64,000 nucleotides of DNA from Hymenopellis radicata (Eukaryota > Basidiomycota > Agaricomycetes > Agaricales > Physalacriaceae): assembly GCA_015501595.1 (NCBI GenBank), contig JADNRX010000141.1, forward strand, positions 62,001 to 126,000. The letters are read 5' to 3'. Every line of letters starts with the position of its first letter. Positions within the stretch are counted from its first letter, which is position 1. Both the position numbers and the translations under genes were made by a program. This document shows, piece by piece, positions 32,167 to 43,294 of the stretch. The notes beneath the pieces are model-generated. The model made no database searches and had not been told where the DNA came from. It was given only the letters and a program-made list of their open reading frames with translations.

Positions 32167-32752
32167 TCAAAGATGACGGAACACGCACTCGACGGGGACA
32201 CCCAGCACATCAATCTTGTCGATACGCGACTCGTCCTCTTCGCCATGGTTGGACGCCACGAAGATCTGCGAGGTGTTAGCACGGTCACAACGTGCAGGAT
32301 AGTGACTCGCATACATGCAGGCTGTTCACTTTCTGGAATCGAACAAATCGGAGCTGAATGGGTTTGCCCTGCGCCACGTCCTCCTCGCTGAGTTCCAGCA
32401 CCTGCGCGACCTGGGGCTCGTCGGCCGACTCCACGTCCTCAAAGCCGATGCTGCTATTGTTCGCGACGAGTTTTATCGTCTTAGGTGCCCTCGCAGGGTC
32501 CGAGCATTGGATGACGAGCGACCGTACGCGTACAGCCTGATTGAACTGCTCCGCTGTTAGCATTTTTTTCGGACACCATAACCGGGGGTAACGCACGGCA
32601 ATGTTCAGCAAGAGTTGCTCGTCGGCATCGCTGAGGAGATAGCCGCTGCCCTCGTTCCGCTTTTTGGCGCCGATGATGCTGGACAATGTGTGGCTCGACG
32701 ACTCGTTCAGACAGTTGGATTGCTGGAGATCGAGGAATTCAAGCAGAGAGAC
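32167..32752 (-). CDS. PITH-domain fragment, best-preserved copy, three exons
   Basis: Exons 32752-32597, 32545-32315 and 32265-32167 splice cleanly (each intron GT..AG, about 50 bp) and stay in frame to a TGA. The product runs VSLLEFLDLQQSNCLNESSS, GYLLSDADEQLLLNIA, FNQAVRVRSLVIQ, GFEDVESADEPQVAQVLEL and IFVASNHGEEDESRIDKIDV, a whole PITH fold. In TXNL1-type proteins PITH docks thioredoxin onto the proteasome. An acceptor (ACCTAG) precedes the first exon, so an upstream exon is expected, but no thioredoxin domain (WCGPC) is present nearby. Either a truncated duplicate or the 3' half of a rearranged gene. The C-terminus (VPVECVFRHL) looks shortened. Confidence 0.7.
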
Positions 32753-33077
32753 CTAGGTCAATGTCAGCCTCGTCGACGGCCAGAGGCTCCAGAGCCGCAC
32801 ATCCGCGTCCTTTGAGCTCATCGTTGGCGACGTTGACGGTGGTGATGGTAAGAGGAAGAGTTTGAGATTGATGCCCCATCACTTTCACATTGACAAGTCA
32901 AGTCTAAAATTATCTATAATCACAAAGTGGTATAACATGCCGGAACGACGTCGAAACAACATAAGTTATAATACTTTACATTGTACAAACATACCCAATG
33001 GACAATGAAGTTTTCTTCTCTCATCGCTAGTATCTCGATGTGCAGGTGTACAGCGCCCGATTTCAGCCCACTTTAGC
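32753..33077. other. Intergenic, no gene recognised
   Basis: AT-rich stretch between the PITH fragment and F-box D. A minus-strand piece near 32820-32760 could be an upstream PITH exon remnant, but I cannot support it. Confidence 0.3.
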
Positions 33078-34531
33078 TCACCACTCCTTGAGTTCAATCA
33101 CACAATGCCCCTTCTGCAAGTCGAGCAGGGAACACAGGTGGTCCCAATTCTGGCCGGATCCGAGGTTGAGCTGTAGTAACTCGAGCTTGGGGAGCAGAGC
33201 ATCTTCCCTGACAACAAGCCTGTCCAGCAGCTCATCTGTAATAAAAGGTGTCTTCAAGGTGAACCTTGTCACATCGACAGCTTGCTGCAACCAGGTATGA
33301 AGATCGACACAGGTGTCTGTTGTCGCACGATAGGTGGCGACTTCAAGGGAACGAAGCTGGCGCATTAATGTGGGTACATTTGGGAGAACAATGGAGGAGT
33401 CGGGCTCATAGGTAAGCTCATAGGAATAGTTCAGAGAGAGCTGTTTAAGCCCCGGAGCTGACAGTTTAGGCAGAAAGTCACTATATACACGAGGTTTGCC
33501 ACTGGTTAGAGTGAGGGACCGCAGCATTGGAAGTGATAGTTGGGGGATAGTTTTAGCCGTCACCGAATCGAGATACTTGATGGTCAACTGTTCAAGAGCA
33601 GACATTGACGCTAGATGCGCCAGAAACGGCGCGTTTGAACGCGGCAATAATTCGCACTCGTAACTGATCAACGTCTTCCAAGGTAGTCGGGCCCGTCCCA
33701 AATCTCCTCCCAAAACGCGGACAGAGCAAAGGACTGGTGCGCGGAGGTCCCCTCGTTGGATGAATGGGTCCCTCGGACGGGAACGTTCCGAATGTTCTGC
33801 GACAAACAAACTGTCTAGCCGTTCGAAGGACATTTCAAACAGAGCTGACAGGAGGCAATTCCTAGCTTCAAAACGGAGATACGACCACCGCAATGCACTG
33901 ACTTGCAGCGTGTTGAAGATGAAAGGGTGGATCTCAATCTTGGTCGGGCATCGGAGGTGAACTGTAAGACTACAGTCTTTAGATCGGGAAAGGAATAACG
34001 TGAGGTTGTAGGAGAAGCGCGCGAGAAGTGCAACGTCGGGATAGGCAGGCTCCATGGAGGTCGGGAATGCGAAGGAGAGAGTTGTCCATAACGATGGGGT
34101 TGACAGCACAACCCTGCGCCAACGGGACGATACATGGGAAAGCGACCAAGGCGCGTTCCGAGAATTGAGAGAGGAATAGCCCGTGTCGTCAGGATGTGGG
34201 ATGCAACACGTAAAGATTTCGCGCAGAATATCATCTGGCAACGAACGAGAGGGCTGAAGGAGCTTCTGCCCGTCATCAACGTGCATTAGCAGTTTGTCTC
34301 GTTCTTCCGTCAACAACTCCATATCGCTCCGCAAGAGAGCAAGCTTTTCATCGTACTCAGAGAGTGTAGCGGGGCTGCCTGGATAATGCCCCTCAAAACC
34401 GCTTTCTCCGCATCATGGGGCGGGTCATTGACTTTGAGCAGCTTTCCAACGCGCTCGCTTCGCGCCGGTTGACGAGTGTTTGGAACGAATGAGGACATGC
34501 CGCAGTGCGCACACGGCTCAGGGAACATCAA
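33078..34531 (-). CDS. F-box protein D, at least 418 aa, possible frameshift in N-terminus
   Basis: The main minus-strand frame 34334-33078 begins MRSDMELLTEERDKLLMHVD. It has an F-box at about 29-86 (PSRSLPDDILREIFTCCIPH, WSLSHVSSRWRRVVLSTPSL) and leucine-rich-like strands to ELKEW. Upstream, another frame (34531-34375) encodes CAHCGMSSFVPNTRQPARSE and VNDPPHDAEKAVLRGIIQ, the usual leader of this F-box subfamily. It leads into ATLSEYDEKLALL of the main frame with one base missing near a G4 run at 34371-34374. So the full protein is probably about 480 aa with a single frameshift, either real or a sequence error. Likely SCF adaptor. Confidence 0.8.
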
Positions 34532-34860
34532 TGTAGGTGCGGCTGCTTTGATCTTTCTTCAGCTTGTATACCACGGAAGGACGAAAGATATACTGACCTC
34601 TGGAAGCTTGATCACAAGTGGTAGTGGTTTCCGACATCGTATCTGCTTTGAGAAAGGTTATTTGACATACAACCAGGAAAGTTATACGTACTTTTACTGC
34701 ACTGGGTTGAAAAGGACGGAACTCAAGTTGAGCTTGACAATATTGTGGCTGTTGAGAAGCAAGGACCGCTGCACAGCCACCGTGATTACGCGTTCGAGCA
34801 ATCATGGTTAGTCTCCCACAGTCAGCCCACGGGTGTGGTGGCCGGCTTTCGTATCTAAGG

Positions 34861-35475
34861 CTATAGTACGAGCGTCCGTTCAAGCAGAGGTTCTTGAATT
34901 TCAGTCCCTCCCCTCTCGGTCGTGAAGACGGGCCGGCTCCTCACGCTAAATACGCCCCCGCCAATTTCCTTGATTCGCACATAGACGCATCGAACCGCGT
35001 CCTCCTCATCGTCGAAATAGCCATCTAGTTCATAGCCATCTAGCTCATAGGAAGCTGGATTGCCTCCCCACTTGGCACCTACTTCCCGAAGACATGTTCG
35101 CTGGCTCCCAGGATTCATATCTCAAACCCACCGACATGTCGCAGGATGCACGAGAACGGTCCAGGTTTCAGCGCTTCGGAATTTACTCTCTCACTTCTTA
35201 TACGCCCGGGAAGACCTAAATCAGTCACTAGCATTATGTGAGGCTCTTTGGAGCTTTAATGCGATCAACACTCGTCAGATCAGTTTTTCGCCGAACACTT
35301 TTCTCTGCAGTCTCGCGGATTGCCTCCTCAAGGAATACGCGGAGCCAGACTGGTTTCTCTACATAGGATTCAACACGTCCTGGCGATTTCTATGTTCTTC
35401 TGCCCGGCCGCCCATAACATCCTTGGTAACATGGATGAATTGGGGCCACATACACTTTCCAGTGGTTGAACAGCC
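34861..35475. repeat. Diverged relative of the 16672-17290 segment
   Basis: Plus-strand blocks such as GCCAATTTCCTTGATTCGCA, TTCTTCTGCCCGGCCGC and ACATGGATGAATTGGGG recur in the same order as at 16672-17290, with many differences and a broken frame. A short internal repeat (CCATCTAGTTCATAG) sits near 35021-35050. Probably a repeated relic element rather than a functional gene. Confidence 0.5.
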
Positions 35476-35580
35476 ACTGCGACGTTATTATCCAGGTGCA
35501 TCTCTGAGATGTTCTTATTTAAATAACCCTAACCCGCGGATCTAGATACGAAAATGCGCCACAAATGTTCATGAAAACTG
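35470..35580 (-). repeat. Dispersed repeat with telomere-like motif, copy 3 (inverted)
   Basis: It contains TAACCCTAACCC (about 35527-35538) and TGCGCCACAAATGTTCATGA, the inverse of copy 1 at 31158-31262. It marks the inner edge of the right arm of the large inverted duplication. Confidence 0.65.
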
Positions 35581-35879
35581 TTTATTGTGGAACGATCGAC
35601 TTTTCTCGACAATTCTTGCCCTCGTCCACTTCCATTTTCGAGGGTCCCGCATTGCGTAACACAATGGTCAATCAATAACGTCTCGTAGATGTCTGTTTTT
35701 TCGACTTTGGTGCCATATCCGAGCGTTCATGCTAACCCGTGACCGTAACTCTCTTTGTTAACAACCAGCATTGACTCTCATTGCCCAGGTAAGCAAGATC
35801 TACCTCCAGTCGCGCTTTAACCGAACAGACACATTCTGTAGGCTTAAACCCCACATCCGCATATTCCATTGTCTCTGCC

Positions 35880-37129
35880 ATGAGGTCAACGCCGATGAAC
35901 ACTGCAACCTCATCCATTGTCCCCATTAACCTCTCTGTGAACAATGCAATCGCGTCGTCGCCGATCCAAAAGCTGCCGGTAGAGCTCCTAGAGGAAATCT
36001 ACCACTACATCATTCCTCCCGGGGGATTCGTCATCCCGTGTGTCCGACACGAGTGTTGGCTATTGTCCAAGGTTCGCCGATCTTGGCGAAAAGTGGTCTT
36101 GTCATCTGCTCGATTGTGGCGGAACATAGACGTCCACGTTCCAGTACTAGCGCAGCTCAGAGACCCCGTCGCGCTGTTATCTCTAGCTCTTTCTCGCACA
36201 GCTCAGGCGGACCTATTCATCGCATTCGACAGCCGCTCATCGATGGATGATGACGGTGTTCCCGTGGCCGGTGACGGCTCCTCCTCCGAACTGGCATTGA
36301 CTCTCTTGGAGCTATTGATTGCACGGAGTAGTCAGTGGCACACCGTTCGATTTATCGCGCTGGACATAGACTGCGCGCGCGCTCTTGCTGGTGTACGAGG
36401 CAGGCTTCCGCGGCTCTTCCGGCTCGAGATTCCATGGACTCCGCTCGCGGTTGATGGTGTTATGCACTTCACATCAGCTCCAGAGCTCAAGGAGATGAGC
36501 ATTAAGTCTGAAGACGAGGACGTGCTGAGTCGCTTTCCTTTGCAGGACCAGCTCGTCACATTCGATGTAGAGGGTTCAGCTTACGAATCCTCCCTGGTCG
36601 CTCTGCTACGCGAGTGCTCCGACCCTTTGCTGGAGACTATCACGATCTGACTCTCGTTCATCTTCCGAAGCTCAACACCCTTCGCGTCGGTGATCGCGAG
36701 GCTCTATCCCTCGAAACTGCACTTCCCTCTCTACTCAACCTGCTCAAATATTCCCGTTGTCCACTTGATTATCTCGAGCTTATCAACTGTGACCTGTCGG
36801 TCGGCAGCTTGTCGAAGATTCTGGAGGTTTTGCCTAGCCTGACGGAGCTGGTTATCGTGTTCGAGTTTGTCTCCATGACTGACACGGCCATCGCCGATGT
36901 CGACCAGGCTTTATCGACGTTGATGACTGATCTGGGGAAAGTGAATCTGATTCCAGAGTTGAAGACATTGCTGCTCATTTTCTATGAGGCGGACGTCTCT
37001 CCGTCGGATTTTACATTTTTCAGAACGCGAGAGGTAGCCACGATGCTCGGTGGGCGGAATGAGCGAAGTCAGTTGAAATCGTACTGTCAGTTCGATAAAG
37101 ACCTCATCGAGGAGGATGGATGGCGTTGA
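35880..37129 (+). pseudogene. F-box protein C', inverted copy with internal deletion
   Basis: Starts MRSTPMNTATSSIVPINLSV and follows F-box C closely to LVALLRECSD. About 85 bp are then missing (near 36625-36632), shifting the frame to a stop at 36650. The remaining C-terminal part (YHDLTLVHLPKLNTLRVGDR to EEDGWR) is intact in another frame to 37129. The F-box itself is complete, so a truncated 256-residue protein could still be made. The deletion is too long to be a homopolymer error. Confidence 0.82.
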
Positions 37130-37532
37130 GAACGTTGACTGTTGTAACGCGACTTAAAGACTTCACCGAAGACGATTGAGTGAATCTTCTTCCAGTTCAA
37201 CTATAAGACGTACGCAGGATTCGATTTTGACTGGAAAACACAAAACAATTGGAATGGTCGGCGATATCGGTTCGAGTCGTTGAACACTATAGAGGATTTA
37301 CCTGGTGCAGACACTCAGACCATCCTTACTCGTCGTCGCTCTTGGACCACTGTTCTGCTTATTCTCTTATTTCCTTCTTAGTCTTAGCTATTGTTCTCAA
37401 GGACCATCGTATGTGCAGTACTTATACCCTCTCTTTACACTGGAATATGCATCGGAGTTCTCCCCAAGTCATCGACAGCTGAACCCTACACATCGATCAC
37501 CTCCACGTGCTTTCGTGACTTGCCTCTCCACC
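37130..37532. other. Shared 5' region of F-box A'
   Basis: It matches, inverted, 24470-24595 upstream of F-box A. An open frame continues upstream of the chosen ATG but is unlike the family N-terminus. Confidence 0.5.
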
Positions 37533-39251
37533 ATGACCGACATTTCTAACATAGATATACCCAATATCACGAGCTCAGACTCCTTCCGTTCTCGACTCGT
37601 CGACCGCCCATCCCCGTATTCTCATCTTTGGGGCACAACAGTGGCTTTTTTAGGACGACCGGAGGACTTTGCGCTGAAAGACGAGCTGGCCGCTTTCATT
37701 GGCGTCGTTGATGAAGAAATTTCAGAGTGCAAGCGGGGGGTGAACGGTCTCCGAGCAGCCTTGATTGCTGCAGAGCGAGATCTCGCTGCCGCAAAATCCT
37801 TCCGTGACCTCCACGTCTCCATCTTTCCCCCGATACATACGCTACCGCCCGAAGTGTTGACCAAGATCTTCAAAATGGTCGTCGGCTGCGAATTGACCCC
37901 CTTGAGGGAGTCAGCACGCGCCGGACCATGGGCTCTCAGAAATGTTTGTACCTATTGGCGCCATATCGCCGAGTCCGAACCGCGCTTGTGGCGCTGCTTT
38001 GATCTCTCTTTGGAACCAGGCAAGCTCGCGATTGTGGAGACAGAGACACAGGAGCTTTCCGCACATCGTGCCATTGATGTCCTTCTAACAAACATTTTGC
38101 GTTGGTCGGGTTCGCAGACGCTCCATTTTAGAGTCGATCTACGACTCTTCCATTTCCCCTCTCCAGATTTTTCCGCAAATGCGAGCGTTACTCTGTCACC
38201 GCCGCTGAAGGAGCTTTTTGCAAATGCCACGCGCTGGCGCCATGCGACTTTCTACAATATTGGTCGGCTGCTTTCGCGTCTGCCGCGGTTTGGGATTGGT
38301 GATTTGGACGGTCTCATGACTCTACATCTGGAGGAGAATTGGGATACAAATGCCTTGGCCCGTGACTATGATCCAACCGCACTAAAACGGTTTGCGAATG
38401 CGCCTCGCCTGACATCTCTTTGGATCACTGTACCTTCTAGTCCACTGGTATTGGACAACTTTCGCTGGCCTCAGCTTAAGCATCTTTACCTCGACTTCAA
38501 GATTGCGTCAGCACCACCTGCTCGAGTCTGTTATCGCTTTTTCGCAATGTTTCCAGAGTTGACGTTCTATTGCGAAATCAACAGTTCCAGCTTCGCGGGC
38601 AGTCAGAGGGCCTTGAGATCAGAACCCACCATAGTTCTCCCTCGTCTGCAGGTTTTACGTCTGTCGGGGATTGACGTCCTTTTTCGTCTTCAATGTCCCC
38701 AGCTAGAAAAGCTGACCCTGCCAGCCTTGAAATCGAATGAATCCGTTGATCTGGTTGTCGATTTTCTCAACCGGTCCTCTCCTCACTCGCTTGAGCGGGT
38801 TCAAGTTCGCGTTGTCAATCAATCGCGCACTCATCTAACGCCCCTTCTTTCTGTGATCCCATCCGTGCGGGAGTTGGTTATCGAGGCACAGTGTTCAATG
38901 GAAGTCGTTCTCCGCGTGTTGAAGCATCTTGCCGCACATTTCCGGGTTGTGCCTCAGCTCCAGTGCGTAGATCTGAGGCTCGACCTGCGATTTGCGAAAC
39001 TATCCAGGCCTAATGCTGTGGAACTCCTGCAGCATGTATCCACCAGGGCTCGGAACTCGAAGCTCGACCACTTCTCACTCCTGCTATACACGACTGCTAA
39101 GAGCAGTACTACTTCGTCGGGCCCACGGAATGTTCCTATTTATGATGCAGGACCGAACAGCCCTTTAGGTGCATTCCTCTCGGTTTTCCGCGAAGCCCAC
39201 GTTCCCGAACTAGAAATCACAATGAACTCGAGATTAAGGGTATTAGGATAG
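37533..39251 (+). CDS. F-box protein A', 572 aa, intact inverted paralogue
   Basis: ATG 37533 (MTDISNIDIPNITSSDSF) to the TAG ending at 39251, one exon, the same length as F-box A. Coiled coil at about 47-92, F-box at about 98-155 (FPPIHTLPPEVLTKIFKMVV, RNVCTYWRHIAESEPRLWRC), then the leucine-rich-like region (LPRLQVLRLSGIDVLFRLQC). Conservation of frame and length in both arms suggests that F-box A genes are maintained while neighbours decay. The frame is open further upstream with a hydrophobic stretch, but the chosen start matches the paralogue. Likely SCF substrate adaptor. Confidence 0.88.
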   Translation: MTDISNIDIPNITSSDSFRSRLVDRPSPYSHLWGTTVAFLGRPEDFALKDELAAFIGVVDEEISECKRGVNGLRAALIAAERDLAAAKSFRDLHVSIFPPIHTLPPEVLTKIFKMVVGCELTPLRESARAGPWALRNVCTYWRHIAESEPRLWRCFDLSLEPGKLAIVETETQELSAHRAIDVLLTNILRWSGSQTLHFRVDLRLFHFPSPDFSANASVTLSPPLKELFANATRWRHATFYNIGRLLSRLPRFGIGDLDGLMTLHLEENWDTNALARDYDPTALKRFANAPRLTSLWITVPSSPLVLDNFRWPQLKHLYLDFKIASAPPARVCYRFFAMFPELTFYCEINSSSFAGSQRALRSEPTIVLPRLQVLRLSGIDVLFRLQCPQLEKLTLPALKSNESVDLVVDFLNRSSPHSLERVQVRVVNQSRTHLTPLLSVIPSVRELVIEAQCSMEVVLRVLKHLAAHFRVVPQLQCVDLRLDLRFAKLSRPNAVELLQHVSTRARNSKLDHFSLLLYTTAKSSTTSSGPRNVPIYDAGPNSPLGAFLSVFREAHVPELEITMNSRLRVLG

Positions 39252-39829
39252 GTGAGCTCTTCTATATCTGAAGTGTGCGCAACTTTGACGCGACCTGCTG
39301 AATAGACGCGTCATTCTGTCGTAGTCTCCTTCCACAAGAGATGTATTTTTATGTTTGTTTTCAATGACATGTATCGTGTGCATTCGTCGGCAAGCGACGC
39401 TATTCGCCCAGTGCCCTGGACAGGTCTGGCGTCACTAATCTAAGTGGTAACTGGATACGATGCCAATTCGCCGTCTTCAAGCACTCTCGAGTCTCTTCCG
39501 CCTTGAGATCTGCCCCTGGCGCCCTCCTACAGTCTTAGTCGTCTGACTTCAACTTCTCGCCTGAAGTCGCTACCTCTCCCCATTGCAGTACCTCGCACAT
39601 CGTTCACCACTTGATACACTCGAGCGCGTGGATGGAGTGAGATTGTGACTGGCGGCACGCCGCCGCCGCCTCCCGTCTCAGTTGTCGAGATCGTCTTTCT
39701 TTCTGACGCCCTGCCATGACACGACGGATTAGGTGCCCGCCGTCGACGAGACTAAACCTTTCTAGGCGTCATCTCGAAGAGTCTGCTGTAGTCCACTACG
39801 ACACACAGTCGCCGTGGAATTGTTTCCAC

Positions 39830-39960
39830 CAGGGCTCAGAACTCGAAGCTCGACCTCCAGGTATCCGCCACTGCCAAGAAAGTTCGACTGTATAGCCCAT
39901 TATTCGTCTCGGTTTTCCGCGAAGCCGAGATCCCAGGCTGGAAATCATAATAGACCGAAA
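39830..39960 (+). pseudogene. Extra copy of the F-box A 3' end
   Basis: CCACCAGGGCTCAGAACTCG through TCGGTTTTCCGCGAAGCCGA repeats the last part of F-box A' with internal deletions. The following 60 bp repeat the region after its stop. The 39252-39829 interval before it holds no recognised gene. Confidence 0.65.
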
Positions 39961-40150
39961 TTGAAACAGGTGGGCTCTCTATGTCCAAATTGACAGTGTG
40001 TGCATCTTTGACGTGTCGTGTTGAATACCCGCTCATCATTCATTTCGTACCTATTGCAGTCTCCTTCCCCATATGTCATTCGCTTCCAATGAAATGTAAC
40101 TTGTATCTTCACACGCGAGCCTCGACTCTCCATATGAAGGAACTATCCTC

Positions 40151-41330
40151 CTACGCCTCAACCTCTTCCAACGCTAGCTCCTTTGTCACCTCCTTCGAGA
40201 ACTTCGCGACGGGTCCTTGGGTGTCATCGAGTGGCAGGCTCTTCGTGTCTGGGATCTTCGAGCAATCAACCTTGTACCCGGCAACCATTTTCACGTCCTT
40301 CTCGAAAGCCGTCTTCTTGACGACAGCATACTGCCAGAACCCGTTCGTGATCTCTGTGAAACGGTCGTCAGTATAGAGGATTTGTTACGAGGTGGCGGGA
40401 CAGCATACTGGGGAACTGTGCGGTATCCATCGGACTGTTGCAGGCGTCAGATATCGCGTGTACATACATACAGTGCGAAAGGTTCATACCCTTCGAACAT
40501 GTCGTATTCTCTAGAAAGGTCTACTAGTCGGTCGACCTCTTTCTTCCTCAAGGCCATGTATTTCTTCCTGTCCGTCTCGTCCGGGGCGATGTTGTGTACA
40601 AGCGTGCTATGAAACACGGCAGAGACGTACTATACAATTCATGAATGACACGCATACATAGTACACCATGAAGCGAAACTTACGTTCTCGTAGTCAGCCT
40701 TGTTCCCCCACTTGCTGTAAGGATAGACCTTGGCGCTATTGACAGTCAAAGTAGCAGTATCTGTCGAAGGAAAGGAATGTGATTGGTTTACCTTGGACCG
40801 TTCCATTCAAATTCTGTTCTAGCCGTTAGCACAACGAAGAGCGCTGGACCAAGGACGTACCTATAACACCGGCCTCCTTGCCATCTGAGGTAGACTTGCC
40901 ATAACATGCCCATTGTGCGGCGGCCCGGAAGCTGTCAGTCAGATAGAGAGCGCCTAGAGAACACGTTGTAAACAGTCTCGAAGAAAGCAACGAATGGCCT
41001 GATCACGAACCGTCTCTGTTAAGATCACCCTTGCCTGTCGGAGGCCAATCCTTCGCCATGTCTGTCATCTTCGTCTTTAGCTTGTCCATTGGCGTGCCGT
41101 GATACAGGTGTATCTTCTCCTCGGGATCTTGATGTCCAGCCGTATGTCGAGCACTGACGCGCGTCACATTTGAAAGTTGGGTCTCCACGCCGCTTGTAAC
41201 CTAGACGTGTACTGGTAAGTACTAGAACGGCAATAACACTTGGACTTGCCTGTTCATCGAGCGGCGCCGCATGTGAAAGGAGCGAGAGTCCAAAGACCAC
41301 GAGGGAGATAGCTGATTGGATGGAAGGCAT
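40151..41330 (-). CDS. Secreted ADP-ribosyltransferase-like protein, copy 2
   Basis: Inverted copy of the gene at 21376-22546, with signal peptide MPSIQSAISLVVFGLSLLSH and the same intron positions. The exon frameshifted at 22311 lacks the two extra bases here, so the reading frame should stay open to EEVEA-stop. LYHGT in exon 2 and GALYLT in exon 3 are the motifs behind the ADP-ribosyltransferase-like call, which is tentative. A TACA duplication relative to the 54-kb copy (near 40463) falls within an intron. The product would be extracellular; the target is unknown. Confidence 0.6.
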
Positions 41331-42703
41331 CTTGAGATAGATAATAGGTGTATGCGCAACGAATTTTCACGACCTGAATAATGATCTTTAACAAATGAGC
41401 CGAACAGTAGACATATGAACTTGCCAGCGTGTAGGTAGAAGGGATCAAATGCACCTGGCAGATTGACGAGATTCTATGCCCTCCAAGCGCCTTCTTTATA
41501 CTTCGTCGGGCGCCATTATGAGGTTGATGGTTGCACGCACACAGCGCATCCTGGGCATACGGCAGAATCGCGGGGGAGCAAATACTGACAAGGCGTCATC
41601 GTGATATTGACGCGCGCGCAGTAGCTAACGGTGAGGTGCGGTGCGTTGCCTAAAGGACCTAGTCAAGAAACGCAGAGACGTGCACTACTGTTCGAAAGTG
41701 CCTGAACACTGCAACCTGCCTTCCCAATGGCGCTCTCGAATTCGTTGAGAGCAAGGAGGAAGGTTGACAAGCCGTCTTTGGCATATCATACGCTTCGCCT
41801 CCATATGATCCCAAGATCTCGACTGAAGTTGTTTTAGGTAGATCATGAAGTGCGCTGACACATACGATAATCATTGAAGTCGCTGAATATCGATGGGCGC
41901 GCTTGGCCAGTGATGGATAGAGATCTTTAGTCATTCCGAGAAACTCCTAGACAAAGCATCAGCGTATCCCAGTGCTTCTGACTTGGCCGACATTGTCGCT
42001 GCACGCCCATAAGTTGAGGCCGTCGGCAAATTCGGTTCTGTACAAGATCAGTCAGGCAACAGTCATTTGGGCGCTGTCAACTTACGATAGCGTGTCACTA
42101 GTGTCGAGTCCAGGTTGAGATCTTCACTCAATTGGGGAACAGATTAGCTATGTAAAGTGGCCCGAATTGGCCGGAAGCCGACAACCAAAAGTCCTTCGCC
42201 CGTGAGCAGACGAACAGTCTCAACCTCGTTAACAGTCAAAGCCGTACATCCACGTCGTTCAAGCTCATCGCTGCCCGCGATGATGATGGTAAGAGACAGA
42301 CGTCGACAGAGTTTTGATGCCGATCCTTTCTTGGCTCCAGTAGTCGTACTCGAAGAGGACCATGATTTCAAACAATATACAAGGTCAGGTTGAATTCGAC
42401 GAGGGCGGTTCTGCGTTGAATGGTTGAAGCGCCTGTACGTCAAGTAGATCGGCGTGGGTAGGTTCAGCAGAGTGGTCGCAGGTCAAAATGTGGTAGCAGC
42501 GCCGTTCACATGAGGAGCGTGCATACGTAAAACGTCCGATTACTGGTGACATGAATTCAAGGCTTGGGCGTTCTGGATAAAGTCACACAAGAAGATTAAG
42601 AAAGGTGTTTGATTTCACGTGACCTGAAGGGAATTGTGTGATTTCTGGGAACTGTGTGTGTAATGTACAATCCCTTGCGTACTTGAGTTCAAGACGATGG
42701 CCA
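41331..42703. other. Upstream region of ART-like copy 2, no gene recognised
   Basis: It matches 20350-21375 inverted and 54762-55765 directly. 42250-42333 recurs at 43870-43947 and brackets the chimeric gene segment. Confidence 0.5.
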
Positions 42704-43294
42704 TTAGGGCTTGAGAGATGCGGAGAAGGTGCCGGCCTCGCGCTGGTCGTCCCACTTGCGGATCTGGGGACACGTTAGATGGGTTTGGCAATGTCATGGA
42801 GAGCATACCCATTCGTCTGGACAATATTGAGCACGGAAAATGAGACAAAATATAAGCACTTACTCGGGCACAGAGAGCGGTAGGTCTTCTTGAACTGCTG
42901 GCAGGGCGCAAAGTGAGGACCCTTGGCATTGATGCATCTGAAGTAATCGACGTAGCTCTGGAAGCTGTTCGGAGTGAGCAACAGTCGAGTTCATTTTTGG
43001 ATGCGCACCAGTGGCGGGGCGGGTTCTGGTTGGGAGACCGGGCTACGATATGCTTTAGATTGGTCATTGACGTGTCGTGTATCTTCTTCTCGGGATCTTG
43101 ATGTCCAGCCGTGTGTCGGGCACTGACGTGCGTCACATTCGAAAGTTGGGTCTCCACGCCGCTTGTAACCTAAACGCGTAGTGGTAAGTACCAGAACGGA
43201 CAGTAACAGTTGGACTTGCCTGTAGCGGCGCCGCATGTGAAAGGAGCGAGAGTCCAAGGACCACGAGGAAGATAGCTGATTGGATGGAGGGCAT
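42704..43294 (-). CDS. Chimeric gene: ART-like signal peptide and exon 2 start fused to COX6B
   Basis: The minus strand begins MPSIQSAIFLVVLGLSLLSH (signal peptide of the ART-like family), a GC-donor intron, and the start of ART exon 2 (VTHVSARHTAGHQDPEKKIH). It then passes in the same frame into SPNQNPPRHC and, after an intron (43008-42965), FQSYVDYFRCINAKGPHFAP and CQQFKKTYRSLC. The CX9C..CX10C cysteine pattern identifies cytochrome c oxidase subunit 6B (yeast Cox12). An 8-nt exon (42816-42809) and a last exon (42763-42704, WDDQREAGTF..SLKP) complete COX6B. Its normal N-terminus is replaced. A product would be directed to secretion instead of the mitochondrial intermembrane space; expression is unknown. 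Confidence 0.72.
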
